DNA of 64,000 nt, taken from positions 336,839,177-336,903,176 of the forward strand of contig NC_090448.1 of NCBI RefSeq assembly GCF_031143425.1. The letters are read 5' to 3'. This stretch comes from Pleurodeles waltl. Taxonomy: Eukaryota > Chordata > Amphibia > Caudata > Salamandridae. Of this stretch, positions 35,749 through 47,159 are shown piece by piece. Position 1 is the stretch's first letter. Every line of letters begins with the position of its first letter. The notes beneath the pieces are model-generated. The model ran no database searches and was not told where the DNA came from. It worked only from the letters and a program-made list of their open reading frames with translations. Both the position numbers and the translations under genes were made by a program.

Positions 35749-36495
35749 TGAACATTCGGCTCGGGACACGGCCGGGCGCACTGCGTCAGGACGCGCCACG
35801 TTGGGCATGGGGCCTCGCTACAATAATGGTGTGACGCGCCCGCTAGTTTCTTGCCTCCCCCCAACCTCTCCATTTTCCCCCACTTACCTTCTGCTTCTTT
35901 TTCTTTCTTCTTTTCTGCCTTCCTCGTTTCTTCCTGAATTTATGCCTTTCTTTCATGTCCATGATTCTTTTCTCTTTCCCAGCATGCCTTCCTTCTCCAT
36001 GCATGCCTTTGGAACCTTTCTTAACATGGTGACTTTTACTATGGATTTCTATGTTATGTTCCCAATCCAATATGGTGTCTTTTACTTCATGCCGGTCACT
36101 TCCTGTTCTTTGGGTATATAAGGTGTGTGATCCCTTTTCTCTTTGAGCTGCAACACTTCCTTTGGGTGGTGATCTTCTTTCCTGTTCTTCTGCGTCAAAT
36201 ATATGATTTCTGAGCCTGTTCCAGCTTTTTTCTTTGTCATTTTTGCCTTTTGTTCAGATTTACTTTTTACTTTTTGTTTTTGTTCCAGGATTTCCTATTC
36301 GAGGTTCTTTCCCTTTTTGGGTATTTTCCCTCAGGGACTCCTTCTGGAGGGCACAGACTGCCTTTGGCGTTCCCTCCATCAGCAGCACCGTGGCTACCAG
36401 AAAGTGTCGCCCCTACTTGGGTCAAGGCAGAACCTATAAGAACAAAGACCTCGCCACATTTCCAGTGGGCCACAGACAACGAGTAGGTCGTGACA
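35749..36495 (+). repeat. 5' LTR of the sushi-like element
   Basis: 747 bp, ends ...GTCGTGACA. Matches 40,222-41,005 along its length, with a deletion near 35,775-35,800 relative to that copy. Confidence 0.85.
36115..36153 (+). promoter_or_regulatory. LTR promoter: TATA box and predicted RNA start
   Basis: TATATAAG at 36,115-36,122. The expected start, about 32 bases downstream, falls at GCTGCAACAC (36,147). The same spacing is kept in the 3' LTR (40,625 and 40,657). Start site inferred from spacing, not observed. Confidence 0.6.
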
Positions 36496-36497
36496 GA

Positions 36498-36504
36498 TTG
36501 CAGC
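36498..36504 (+). promoter_or_regulatory. Candidate self-priming site
   Basis: TTGCAGC, two bases after the 5' LTR, is complementary to GCTGCAA at the predicted RNA 5' end (36,147-36,153). No complement to a tRNA 3' end (TGG...) is present here. Self-priming is known for the Tf1/sushi group; 7 bp is shorter than in Tf1, so this remains a hypothesis. Confidence 0.4.
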
Positions 36505-36533
36505 ACCCAACGAACCAGACTTCGTCAGGCAGA

Positions 36534-36840
36534 ATGGAAGATACTGCAACGGCTGCTGCAGGCTGTAACCAGTCCCTACTCGTAACTATTCAGCAACAAG
36601 CCCAGGAACTCCAACAATTAAGAAATGAAAATGTGGCTCTACAACAAGCCTTAGCATCCCAAAGTACTGATGTTCCTACTGTCTCTACTACTACATCTCA
36701 ACTAGCAAACGTGAAGACAGACGTAGAAGATGATTGTGTCTATATTGTGGTGCAGCTGGTCATTTGCTCCGCACTTGTCCAGTTCGTCCTATGAAGACCT
36801 TGGGAAACGCCACTTCCCGTCCTCTGTGAAAAGGGAGGGG
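36534..36840 (+). pseudogene. Shortened gag of the sushi-like element
   Basis: Starts at ATG 36,534 with about 65 codons rich in Gln and Leu (QQQAQELQQLRNENVALQQ), a coiled coil. It is followed almost at once, after a frame change, by the zinc knuckle CLYCGAAGHLLRTC (about 36,737-36,778). The capsid domain that normally lies between these parts (a few hundred residues) is missing, so gag is internally deleted and could not form particles on its own. Confidence 0.75.
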
Positions 36841-36883
36841 ACGGGATCTTCTGCAATACCTTCCATCAGATCTTCCAAGGAAG

Positions 36884-37378
36884 ATGCCACTATTCTATTT
36901 ATGTTACCTGTTAACCCTGCAATTACATGATGGTCGTGAAGAAAGGACCCTGGCATTATTAGATTGGGGAGCTAGTGGCATTTATATGGATATGACCTGG
37001 GCTAAAAAACGACAAATTCCAATACTGCCTACAGACGTTCCAGAACAAGTGCATACTATAGACAGATCCTTATTATCCTCTGGTCCTGTTATTAATACCA
37101 CTTCAGTTTTAGGTCTACACTTTGGGAAACATCAGGAACATGTCTCTTTTGATTTAATTTCGTCCCCCAATCATTCTATAATCCTAGGTATCCCATGGTT
37201 CATAAGACACAATCCGTATGTTAACTGGGAAAGCAGAACCATTTATTTGTCTTCTAAGTTCTGTCACGATCATTGCTATGCTTCTGACACCTATTGGTCT
37301 CCCAGAAAAATAATAACCTCAGAACCAAATGTAGGACATTCCATAAATTCAGGCCAAGCCAATATCTGGAATTTATAG
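36884..37378 (+). pseudogene. Protease region of the sushi-like element
   Basis: A 164-codon open frame. The active-site loop reads LALLDWGASG (residues 23-32): the catalytic Asp is kept, but the Ser of the usual D-S/T-G triad is Trp. ILGIPWFIRHNP (about residues 100-111) is the conserved flap/helix block of Gypsy aspartic proteases, followed by the connection to RT. The D-W-G change would be expected to harm activity. The frame shifts into the RT near 37,294-37,378. Confidence 0.8.
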
Positions 37379-38890
37379 ACGTATTTCAAAAACCATCAAA
37401 GCCCGTGCTACCTCCACACAGAGACTATGATTGTACCATTCCCCTGGAACCTAGAGAAATTGTTCCTTTTGGAAGAATGTATTCTCTCCCTGAACCAGAA
37501 AGAAAGATTCTCAAGGACTATCTTCCAGAAAATCTACAGAGTGGTCTCATTACACCATCTTCTTCTCCTGCGGGGGCTCCCCTCTTCTTCGTACCTAAAA
37601 AGACGAAAGATCTTCGTCCCTGTATAGACTTCCGTGGATTAAATAAAATCACCATAAAAGATTGATATCCACTACCCCTCATCAAAGACATTTTGGAGGC
37701 TGTCAGAGGGGCACAAATGTTCACAAAATTAGATCTTCACGGAGCCTATCATCTCTTGTATATTAAGGAGGGAGATGAGTGGAAAACTGACTTTCGGACC
37801 CCTTTCGGACACTATGAATATAAGGTAATGCCTTTTGGCTTAACCAACGCCCCCTTAGTGTTTTAAAGATTTATGGATTCAATATTCTCCGACTTTTTAA
37901 ATCACACTGTAGTGATTTATTTAGACGATATCCTCATATATTCCAGACGCCCTGAACTTCATCCTACACATGTTAAGCAAGTCTAAATAGACTCAGGCAA
38001 CATCAACTTTACTGTAAACCGGAGAAATGCGAGTTTGATAAGACTGAGGTGAAATATTTAGGCTATCATATCAGTCCAATTGGTATCTCTATGGATCCGG
38101 AAAAAGTTCAAGCCATTCTAGATTGGCCATCTCCTTCGTCAATAAAGGAAACTCAATGTTTCTTAGGGCTGGCCAACTTCTCCCGTCAATTCATCCTGGA
38201 CTTTGCAAAACAAACCAGTCAAATTACACAAACTCTAAAAAAAGAGAGTTTGCAAAACGGTTTCATCTGGACAGACATGGCTGAGACTGCTTTCCAAAAC
38301 CTAAAACAGGCCTTCACTCAAGCACCCATACTGAGACATCCGGACACTAATAAACAATTCATAGTTGTTACTGACGCCTCCGAAAGAGCCATCGGGGCAG
38401 CATTACTACAACAACAAGACGACGATGGACTAGAACATCCGATCTTTTATCTATCCCATGTGCTCTCTGATTCTGAACAAAATTATTCAGTACTGGAAAG
38501 AGAACTGTTGGCTCTAAAAACTGCCTGTCAAGAGTGGAGACAATTCCTCATGGGTTCAAAGGAACCTTTTGAAGTAAGAACGGACCATTGTAATCTGCAA
38601 TGCTTACGCAATTTTCAGTGTTGAAACAGTCGACAAGCTTGTTAGGCCTTTTTCTTTAGTCAATACGATTTCTATATTACCTATATTCCAGGATCTCAAA
38701 ATATTTTGGCTGATGCCCTATCTCGCCGTTACCCTGACAGTTCTAATACCCCTTCACAATATCTACTTGAACCAGACAAGATAATTGATGTAGTCCAGTC
38801 ATTCCTACATGAAGTACAATCTGAATAATTAAGCCTTTCAGAACAAGAACTGAAAGGATCTGCGTTCCAAGATACGCAAACATAAAGAAT
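37294..38890 (+). pseudogene. Reverse transcriptase and RNase H of the sushi-like element
   Basis: RT fingers APLFFVPKK and LRPCIDFRGLN occur by 37,640, then an in-frame TGA at about 37,663 before YPLPLIKDI. Motif A is [12 protein letters not shown] (about 37,719-37,754), then MPFGLTNAP, a TAA at about 37,864, and YLDD at 37,918-37,929. RNase H lies in a 191-codon open frame (38,049-38,624), with VTDASERAIGAAL and VRTDHCNL carrying catalytic Asp residues; a TGA follows FQC and ADALSRR (about 38,710-38,730) ends the domain. At least four stops and a frameshift make it non-functional. Confidence 0.9.
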
Positions 38891-38931
38891 ACTACTATTA
38901 CAAGGACACCTTAATTCTACCTTCTAAAAAA

Positions 38932-40221
38932 GTGCAAGAAAAGGCACTTCAGATGTGTCATGATTCCCCAGTAGCCGGTCATCGGGGTATTAAGGCCACG
39001 CAGGAATTACTTCTCCGCTCTTTTTGGTGGCCTACGTTGAAACAAGACGCCGAAAGATACGTGGAATCTTGTCCCATTTGTGCCCAAGTGAAAGTACCCC
39101 GTACTAGGCCCGCAGGACAACTTCAACCATTACCAGTTCCACCAGCCCCTTGGCATACGATATCAACCAACTTTATGTGCTCATTGCCTCCATCAGCAGG
39201 AAACCGAGTTATGATGGTGACAATAGATTCATTTACTAAGATGGCTCATTTTACTGCTTTGAAGAAATTACCCACCTCACAAGAATTGAGTCAGATCTTC
39301 ATTCAACACATTTTTCGTCTCCATGGTCTCCCACAAAGTATTGTGTCAGACAGGGAACTTCAATACATATCACGGTTCTGGAAACACTTTTGTAAGATCT
39401 TGAATATCAATGTAGCGTTATCATCTGGATTTCATCCCCAAACCAATGGGCAGACTGAACGTCTCAACCAGGGACTTGAGCAATATCTTTGTTGTTTTTG
39501 TAACTCCACTCAGAGTAACTGGAGCACTTATTTTCCCATTGTAGAGTTTTCTTACAGTAATACCGTCCATAGTACCTCCAAAGTCACTCCTTTTTTCTGT
39601 TCAAATGGATTCCATCCCACATCTTTTCCTAATACTCCCAAGACCTCCTCTACACTTCCTGCTATCACCTTTCTTTCCAAAAGACTACATAGAATTCAAA
39701 AGCTTATTCGATTTAATCTATTAGTCACTAAAAGATACATGAAAAGACTGGCTGATAAGAAACGAAGTGAGGCTCCAGCTTATCAAGTCCAAGATAAAGT
39801 TGGGCTTTCTTCAAGATTTTTCCCCCTATGTCTTTCCCAAAATAAGTTTAAGCCCCATTACTACGGACCCTTTTGTATTCTTCAGAAAATTAATCCTGTA
39901 ACTTTCTGTCTCCATTTACCTCGAACCTGGAAAATCCATCCAGCCTTTCATGTCTCTCAGTTGAAACCCTATACACCTGATCCTTTTTCCCGACATTACA
40001 CATGTCCTCCTCCTTTATTGGTGGATAATGAACCTGAATATGAAGTACAGGAAATATGTGACTCTTGTATATTCCGGAACCATCTCCAGTACCTTATTCA
40101 TTGGAAAGGCTATCCTCTTGGTGAATGTTCTTGGGAAGATGCCTCTTCTGTTCATACCCCTCTTCTGATTCGTCAATTTTTTCTGCTGTTTCCGCACAAA
40201 CCCGGGGCTCCGGGAGGGGAC
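38932..40221 (+). pseudogene. Integrase with chromodomain of the sushi-like element
   Basis: Part of a 474-codon open frame that runs on into the 3' LTR. The zinc domain has His10, His17, Cys47 and Cys50. The catalytic core has Asp140 (VSDREL) and Glu176 (TNGQTERLN) with 35 residues between, but the first catalytic position is Asn80 (ISTNFM), where the family has Asp. The C-terminus (about residues 367-410) is a chromodomain, EYEVQEICDSCI ... YLIHWKGYPLGECSWED, which in chromoviruses binds histone marks and steers insertion. The frame is open but the D-to-N change should abolish catalysis. The PPT-like GGGAGGGGA (40,212-40,220) follows. Confidence 0.92.
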
Positions 40222-41005
40222 CTACTGTTCGGCTCGGGACGCGGCTGCAGCGCGCGGTGGCAGGACGCGCCGCGCCCCTGCAATTTACTATTTTATCGAG
40301 GCCCCAAATTGGGCATGGGGCCTTGCTACATTAATGGCGCGACGCGCCCCTGCTAGTTTCTTGCCTTCCCCCACTCTCCATTTTCCCCCACTTACCTTCT
40401 GCTTCTTTTTCTTTCTTCTTTTCTGCCTTCCTCGTTTCTTCCTGAATTTATGCCTTTCTTTCATGTCCATGATTCTTTTCTCTTTCCCAGCATGCCTTCC
40501 TTCTCCCTGCATGCCTTTGGAACCTTACTTAACATGGTGACTTTTACTATGGATTTCTATGTTATGTTCTCAATCCAATATGGTGTATTTTACTTCATGC
40601 CGGTCACTTCCTATTCTTTGGGTGTATATAAGGTGTGTGATTCCTGTTCTCTTTTCGCTGCAACACTTCCTTTGAGTGGTGATCTTCACTCCTGTTCGTC
40701 TGCATCAGATATATGATTTCTGAGCCTGTTCCAGCTTTTTTCTTTGTCATTTTTGCCTTTTGTTCAGATTTACTTTTTACTTTTTGTTTTTGTTCCAGGT
40801 GTTCCTATTCAAGGTTTTTTCCCTTTTTGGTTTTTTTCCCTCGGGGACTCCTTCTGGAGGGCACAGACTGCCTTTGGCATTCCCTCCGTTAGCAGCACCG
40901 TGGCTACCAGAAAGGGTCGCCCCTACTTGGGTCAAGGCAGAACCTATAAGAACAAAGACCTTGCCACATTTCCAGTGGGCCACAGACAACGAGTAGGTCA
41001 TGACA
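40222..41005 (+). repeat. 3' LTR of the sushi-like element
   Basis: 784 bp. Ends ...GTCATGACA, then TATGC. TATATAAG at 40,625 as in the 5' LTR. Contains about 35 bases (around 40,250-40,300) absent from the other copy. Confidence 0.85.
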
Positions 41006-41117
41006 TATGCTCCCGCTGACATCTAAATCAGGCGGGTGGACCGTCACAGCAGCGGGCGGCTTTCCAGTTGAAAAATTGACAGCAGGACCGTTACCGCCAA
41101 CATCTAAATCAGGCCCG

Positions 41118-42590
41118 AAGTCCTTAATACACAAAAAAGGGAAAGGCCCGGAGAACTTCTCCTCTTATAAGCCAATAGCTCTCTTCAACATAGATGTCAA
41201 AATCTACGCAAAACATCTAGCCTAACAACTGGAGACACCACTTCCGATAGGTATACATCTCGACCAATCAAGCTTCATTAAAGTAAACCAGACACACAAT
41301 AATATAATGCAGGTCATACATTTTATCGGGAAAGCAAAAAGAAAAATTATCCCAGAAATCGTGCTGGGATTGGATGTGGAAATAGAAGCCAACAAGTTGA
41401 CTGGCACTTTTTAAGGAAAACAATAGAAGTGATAGGGATGGGACCGAAGTGTATGGCAATGGCCGAGGCAGGGTACCAAGTTCCCACATCTTGAGTGATT
41501 TTGCCCATGGGAATTTTTAAGCCTTTTCAATAGGAGAGGGGTACATACCAAGGCTGCCCTCTCTCTCCTCTCTTATGTGCCCTTAGAATTGAAGGTCTAG
41601 TCACTCATATAAGAACTGATGTTGGAGTCCAGGGTTTGCAATTCGGCAGAGAAGAGCATAAGATCATGCTCTTCACTGATGATGTTCTCTTAACACTAAG
41701 ATAGACGGTCACGTCCCTTTCTAGAATACAAAACCACTTACACCTTCAAAAATAATACTGCCAATTGAGAAATTTTAAATATGACCTTCCGACAGCATAT
41801 CATTGTTTTTAAACAGACATTATTAGTTTTTGCCATATTCTAGGTACAGTCGCATTGAGAAACAGAAAATCACTGTGTCAAACAATCAAACTCCAGCATA
41901 TGTTTGGTGAGATTTCAGAGCAGTCCAACGTTCGCTGGGCAAGTAGAGGAATTAGGTACTTCAGGATAAATAGAACATCAGAGGTCCCAGATCTATTAAA
42001 ATCCAATTTACTACCACTCGTGGCAGGCATACAGGGGTCCTTTCGACAGTGGGTGGATTTGTGGTTAATCTGGGTAGGTAGAATAGCCACCATCAAGATG
42101 AATTAATATCTTGCCTTGACTACTCTATCTGTTCCAGGCCCTACCAATAGTGATACCCTTGAATGTTTTTGCTACTCTTTGTCTGATTCTAAAATACATC
42201 TGGGGTGCAGAAGACCAAGGCTAATATATGGAGTCAGACTCAGAGAGAGAGGACGCCTCACTCTACCAGATATGCATACTTTCGATAGAGCAGCACAATT
42301 TAAAGTCTTAGTGGACTGGAGCTCATGCAAATCTGAGAAGCTATGGTTACAAATGGACAGAGCTACTGCAGGATCTTCACTATAATGTGGAAACCTTGAG
42401 TGGATAACCCACCCAAAGTAAATCTAAGCAGTCCCATATAAACCACTCTGGCAATATGGGATGAAGAAAACAAGCATCTGAGGCTCATTACATATCCCCC
42501 ATCGTATACTACTAGTACAATCATAAATTCACACAACCCATTTTAGGACTTTACTAATTCCTAAAATGGGTTTGTTACATGAGTAATACT
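41118..42590 (+). pseudogene. L1 ORF2 last piece (RT core to C-terminus)
   Basis: Fourth piece of the split L1, right of the Harbinger. KSLIHKKGKGPENFSSYKPI at 41,119-41,178 continues the finger region. LDQSSFIKVNQTHNNIMQVI (about 41,260-41,319), LGLDVEIEA (motif A region, Asp present), and LFTDDVLLTL (about 41,667-41,696, catalytic DD) follow. IRYFRINRT and WVGRIATIKMN (about 41,950-42,104) are the post-RT block; GRLTLPDMHTFDRAAQFKVL (about 42,252-42,311) is the next. LAIWDEENKHLRL near 42,450 is the last recognisable phrase. Several frameshifts and stops. Confidence 0.85.
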
Positions 42591-43689
42591 TGTTTTGCAT
42601 TTGAAAGCTCTGAATCTGAGTGTCTGCACTTCATAAATGTTTTGTACATCTGGTCTGTAGATAATTAATAAAGAAACATACGCTTTCTAAGTAATCAGGT
42701 GCATCAAAATGAGTACCACGGTGCATATAATAATATATCATATAAAAACTATACAAGTACATAATGTGGTAAGAAGCAACATTACATTAAGTTACTTTAT
42801 AACACAGTTATTCATAACTGATGCAATACGTGTGGGAATACTAAACCAGGGTTATTGGTAATTCTTGGATTCAGCAATATCAGATCACACATTATCCCCC
42901 AGTGGAATGTCAAATTACATGTGACAATTAGTGATGTCATATTGCTTTGTGTACAGCATGTAATAATTCCAGGCCTTTTTCCTTAGATCCATTTCTCCAG
43001 GTTTGACCTGGAGGACTTGCCCCCACAAATCAATGCAATAATACAGCAAGTTGTATACCATTATGCAATATTCACATGGGGCTCATAATACAGATTTGGG
43101 TGGAAACTCCTTTTTCAATCCAATATCAGGTTAATAAGTGACTCACAATGAGGGACACAGCAGAAACAAAACGCTTGTAGAGTGAGACCTTGTATTGAAC
43201 TAAATCCTTGTGACTAAGTGTGATTAATGACACATAGAAGCTGGACAGAACCTCCTTAGGTGGAAAAGCTGCACGGGTGTAGATCAATTCCACTGAAATA
43301 TTTAATAAGAGTATCAGAAATTCATAGTTATGTTATGTGCAGAAGCTGAATGACTGCAAGTAGATAGCAGCAGTGATACAGTGCCGTAGGGTGTTGCATG
43401 AGACTTCCATTTGCTGCACACAAATCTGCAAGGTCATTCATTGCCATGCTCTCTTGGTTTGTTTTTAAAACTTATCAGAAATATTTGAAAACAACTGTCC
43501 TTGGCAAAGTATTTACAAACAGAATTGATTTTCCATGTCAGATTATGAGGAATAACTTACCAAATGTAAATCAATTCTTTATTTTAAGATATTTTGTTGT
43601 TTGGGATGCCTTTTAAGTGCACTATCATTGTGTAACTCAACAGATAAACCTTTAATGCTATTGTAAATTATTTAGAGAATGGGTTGCCA
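42591..43689. other. Unassigned stretch
   Basis: The first part may be the L1 tail (AATTAATAAAG at about 42,662). No other motif recognised; a 72-codon open frame at 43,398-43,616 has no family features. Confidence 0.35.
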
Positions 43690-45385
43690 GATAAATGCGG
43701 GGAAGTAACACTAAGTTCAAGTTTGGACATCAGAAGACACATTGCAGACAGAAAAGACATTTTGTTCACTGGCCCTTCAGATATACTTTTGAGGCTGGCA
43801 AAAAGTCACAAAATCAAAAATGTGCAAACCCTTCTTTTTGGAAACATCTGCCAGGAAGCATCACCAAATTCATTTTCAATGGCAGGCTGTATAGCCCTGA
43901 TGAAAATGGTGGTGCTTCCAAAACGTTTCTTTATTCCTCAGCTATTGTCAAACCAATTTTTCACCAATCTAAAATCTCTCATGATTAGGCTTGCCTGGCC
44001 AAGGCAATTATGCTGCATTAATGGAAGGTGTTGACACTGCAATGTAACATGAGTCTTGGAGGCCATAAACTTTACCTTGAATTATATTACCTATGCACAC
44101 ATGCCCAATATGCCCACTTTTGGTTCTATCATTCCTACTGCACTTGGTTGTGAAGCAAATTATAGTGCAACCATACCCTTTATATGTACTATTGAGTCAA
44201 TCGGCTAGGAAACTTGCAGGCTCTTTTAATTCTGTAGAGGGTATCAAATGGGCTTGGCATAGGTTGACTAAAGTGGCCATCAACCTAATGTTGTACTTGC
44301 CTGACCTGCCATTGAAAGATAACACCTCAATACCACTCATGTTTGAATATGTGGTTAAAACAGGGCTTTTGACACTGGAATTACATACAGCAGTTTTACT
44401 AACTTTGCAATCAATAGAGCTCAATATGCACTGCACCCCACTTAACTCTTTTCTCTACTTGGTAGCAATGTTCAATAAATTTATTCAGGGCAAAATAGTT
44501 AGCCGGGTTGTCTGTAAGACATAAATTGGGGGTGGTGAGGGCAGAGGTAGATTTCAGCCCAACAATAACGGATGAACATTGAATATACTGATGCACTCAT
44601 TCAGCAGAAGTATCGTCCAACAGAAGGCACTGCCTAATACACTATAAATGTCTGTGAAAGGTATACCATATGCAGAGAGGTCTAGAAGAGAAGAAGGGAA
44701 GGAGGCTGACTTGGGTTACTGGCAATGCCGAGCCACTGGAACAGGATTTTATCATCTTGCCTGGAATTATTCTGGGATAGCTGACTGCTTGGCAGTGTTT
44801 TTGAATAGCTACCCCTTATGCTGGCTACAGTACTTCATGGATTATGTGCGAGGTGGTCCAACAGCACTCCTGAAACACAAAGCTCTCAACTTACTAACAG
44901 CAAAAAGATGCATACCCATTTGTGGGGGGGCAGGACCTGTGTCTAACAGTTGTAAAATGGTTGAATGATCTAATCTACTCTAATGATATCACTTTTATTC
45001 CACAGACAGCACATCCAAAAGACATCTGGGGTCCCCTGGAGCTGCACCTGCTAAAAATATGATTCAGTGCAAGAAACACAAGCTGCTGACTGTACAGTGG
45101 ATTCCTAGGAGAAATTGCACTGCATCATTATCTGGACTGCAGTCACAATGTGTACAAAGCGGAGCCCTGATGACACACTATGCATTTTTGATGCTAGCTG
45201 CACCTAATACTACATTATACCAAGTAGAATATGTTTAAGGTGTATATTGTAAGTCTGTGTCAATAAATCATTGAAGTCAGTCTGGATATATGATAGTTCT
45301 AGAATAACCTCCTGCATGTATACTTTGTACTTAGTGTTATATCTGATGTTCAAAACACAATAAAAATAATAAATAAATTAGTTTT
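43690..45385 (+). pseudogene. L1 ORF2 3' end of a different L1 copy, with A-rich tail
   Basis: MKMVVLPKRFFIP then FFTNLKSLMIRLAWP (about 43,896-44,005) is the L1 post-RT block. WAWHRLTKVAINLMLYLPDL and KDNTSIPLMFEYVVKTGLLT (about 44,252-44,372) follow. ADLGYWQCRATG (about 44,707-44,742) and LLTAKRCIPICG (about 44,890-44,925) match the C-terminal H/C region and the terminal AKR block. The copy ends in CAATAAAAATAATAAATAAA (about 45,357-45,376), a typical LINE 3' tail. Frames are broken. It is 5' truncated; the left border is approximate. Confidence 0.75.
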
Positions 45386-47159
45386 AGGTCTCTTAAAATC
45401 TAATGGATCTAATGGTATGTAGCATCCAAGTGTGGGGCAGGTTGAGTTGTACTAAAAGTTGCATATGTAACAATGGCCACCTCTCACCATAGGTCAGGTG
45501 CTCAAATAAATATAGTTGTCTGCTGGTGGTATTTGAGCTTGTTAGTTATACTGGCTGCATCAAATAAACAGATTTGTGTAGCTTCACAAGAATGTGTTCA
45601 TTTAAAAACTACCTGCAATATTTGTAATTATTGAATAACATTTATTTATTGAAATATCAGTAATAAAAATGAGAATAAATTACAGGGGCAGAACAGTACT
45701 ACCTCAAGGAGTGCTTGTAATCTAAAATAGGGTCAACAACTTTTGTACACCAATAATCCAAGTGTTTTCATGATATGGCCCCTACCACTTTAAAAAGACT
45801 TCAGAGTTTATTAAGTTTGGCCAATGAATGCTAAATGTTTCCTGAAAATTATAGAGATACCACACATCCAAAGATGAGGTTCAGTGTGTAATGGAGACAC
45901 CTGCCAAAGAAAGCTCAAAATAAATGAGAATGTATCATCGGCCCCTAGCTCCAAAGGTAATGGAGAAAAAATAGTAAAACTAGTGGCTGACATTAGAAAT
46001 GCACGTCTACTTGTTTATCCTGCGCACTCAGCTGGTGACACTGTTGGATCTCAAATTATACCACACGTTAAACATGGCGTCCTTGTTACTAATTTAAGTT
46101 ATGCACAGAGTTAATTAGGTACTGAGATAAGTAGTGCATAAGTAATAAATATAGAAACATTAAAACTAGCTATACTCATTCAATTTATTGATGGCCTGAA
46201 AAACCTAATAGGAGATGATACAGATTTGATCACAGCACACGAGAATGACCCCATCATTGAGAATCTCTACTTATACCTTAAAACCCCTGTTATCTATACA
46301 TTACTGCAGTTATGAAGATTATATGGGGAGGAATATTTAAGAATCATTCTTGGCTTCCAAAGACACCTGAAATCTAAAGCACGAAAGTCATAAGTTGGGT
46401 ATACACATTGGAAATTCCTACATTTTTTCAAAGTGCCATTTTATACTCAATCCTTAATTCTGGTAGGCATAGAGAAGCTCAAATATGAGGTTCAATACAG
46501 AGTATATGCGTATTTCCATTCCAGTAGTCCTTCCTGTAGAGCTCCTTTAGAAAAAGTAGAACTGACTCCTAATTGTCCAGGTAGATTTCACAGGATCAGT
46601 GGTCTAATCAGGTATGAAGAACAAGCACATGCTTATCCTCACCTGTCATTTAACAATGTGAATGGAATGCATACCTTGTCTGAATTGTACGTCAGAAGCG
46701 GTTGCCATCTTGGTGATGCATCACATCTTCTAAAGGTATAGCGTGTCCCAGAGATTTGAGTCAGGCCAAGAAAGTTACTTAACTAGCACAATTATAACAA
46801 AGATATTAGAGATACTGTGAGAAAATAAAAGGTTCAATGTAGTGGTGGTGTTGAACCCTAGAAACCACTTATTATATGGCATTTTAAAAACATTCATAAA
46901 GAACACACAAACGTAAGACTAAGCAAAAGGAGTGATGCACAGGAATTAATGGTCCTAGGAAGAGGAACACAGGCAGTGGTTACAAGTATATGGTAACATA
47001 AATGAAGACAGATATGATGAGGAGTCAATAGATGCATTTATATGTGATACAGATTAACAAAAACACAAGGAAAGTCAGAAAGAAACACCAAGTAAGACAT
47101 AAAATATAGAAATAAGTTCTGTAGTGGATAAACTGAAAAGGAGATTGCCTAAGAACAGG
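45386..47159 (+). other. Unassigned stretch with two conserved-looking open frames
   Basis: Open frames of 76 (45,884-46,114) and 102 codons (46,433-46,741) lie in the same strand as the neighbouring pseudogene. The second contains YPHLSFNNVNGMHTLSELYV, faintly like the L1 C-terminal phrase that ends in L-x-DLY, but I could not confirm any family. They may be the 5' region of the element that carries the gene at 47,160. Confidence 0.3.

Larger units (their letters stand above)
35749..41005 (+). mobile_element. Sushi-like chromodomain Ty3/Gypsy element (chromovirus), defective
   Basis: A 5,257-bp plus-strand LTR element inside the Harbinger, with a 5-bp duplication TATGC (35,744-35,748 and 41,006-41,010). 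Order: LTR, shortened gag with CCHC, protease, RT, RNase H, integrase with a C-terminal chromodomain, LTR. This is the standard Gypsy order, opposite to the Gmr1-like element. Several stops break pol. The LTRs differ clearly (including about 35 bases missing from the 5' copy), so it is older than the Gmr1-like insertion. The first few LTR bases are mutated; the start could be shifted by up to 4 bases. Confidence 0.9.
24655..41117. mobile_element. Large Harbinger DNA transposon, with nested insertions
   Basis: Bounded by inverted ends GGGCCCGATGTAGA (left) and, read inward from the right, GGGCCTGATTTAGA. A 3-bp AAG duplication (24,652-24,654 and 41,118-41,120) best explains the junctions, since removing the element with one AAG restores the L1 frame; a 1-bp shift in the border is possible. 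The element carries a plus-strand Myb/SANT gene and a minus-strand DDE transposase, the usual Harbinger pair, plus a second Myb-like relic. Net length without the Gypsy insertion and the two intronic MITEs is about 10.5 kb, long for the superfamily, so it may be composite. Confidence 0.75.

Noticed and set aside
36498..36520. tRNA primer site for the sushi-like element
   Set aside because: The bases after the 5' LTR do not begin TGG and match no tRNA 3' end I know; replaced by the self-priming hypothesis.
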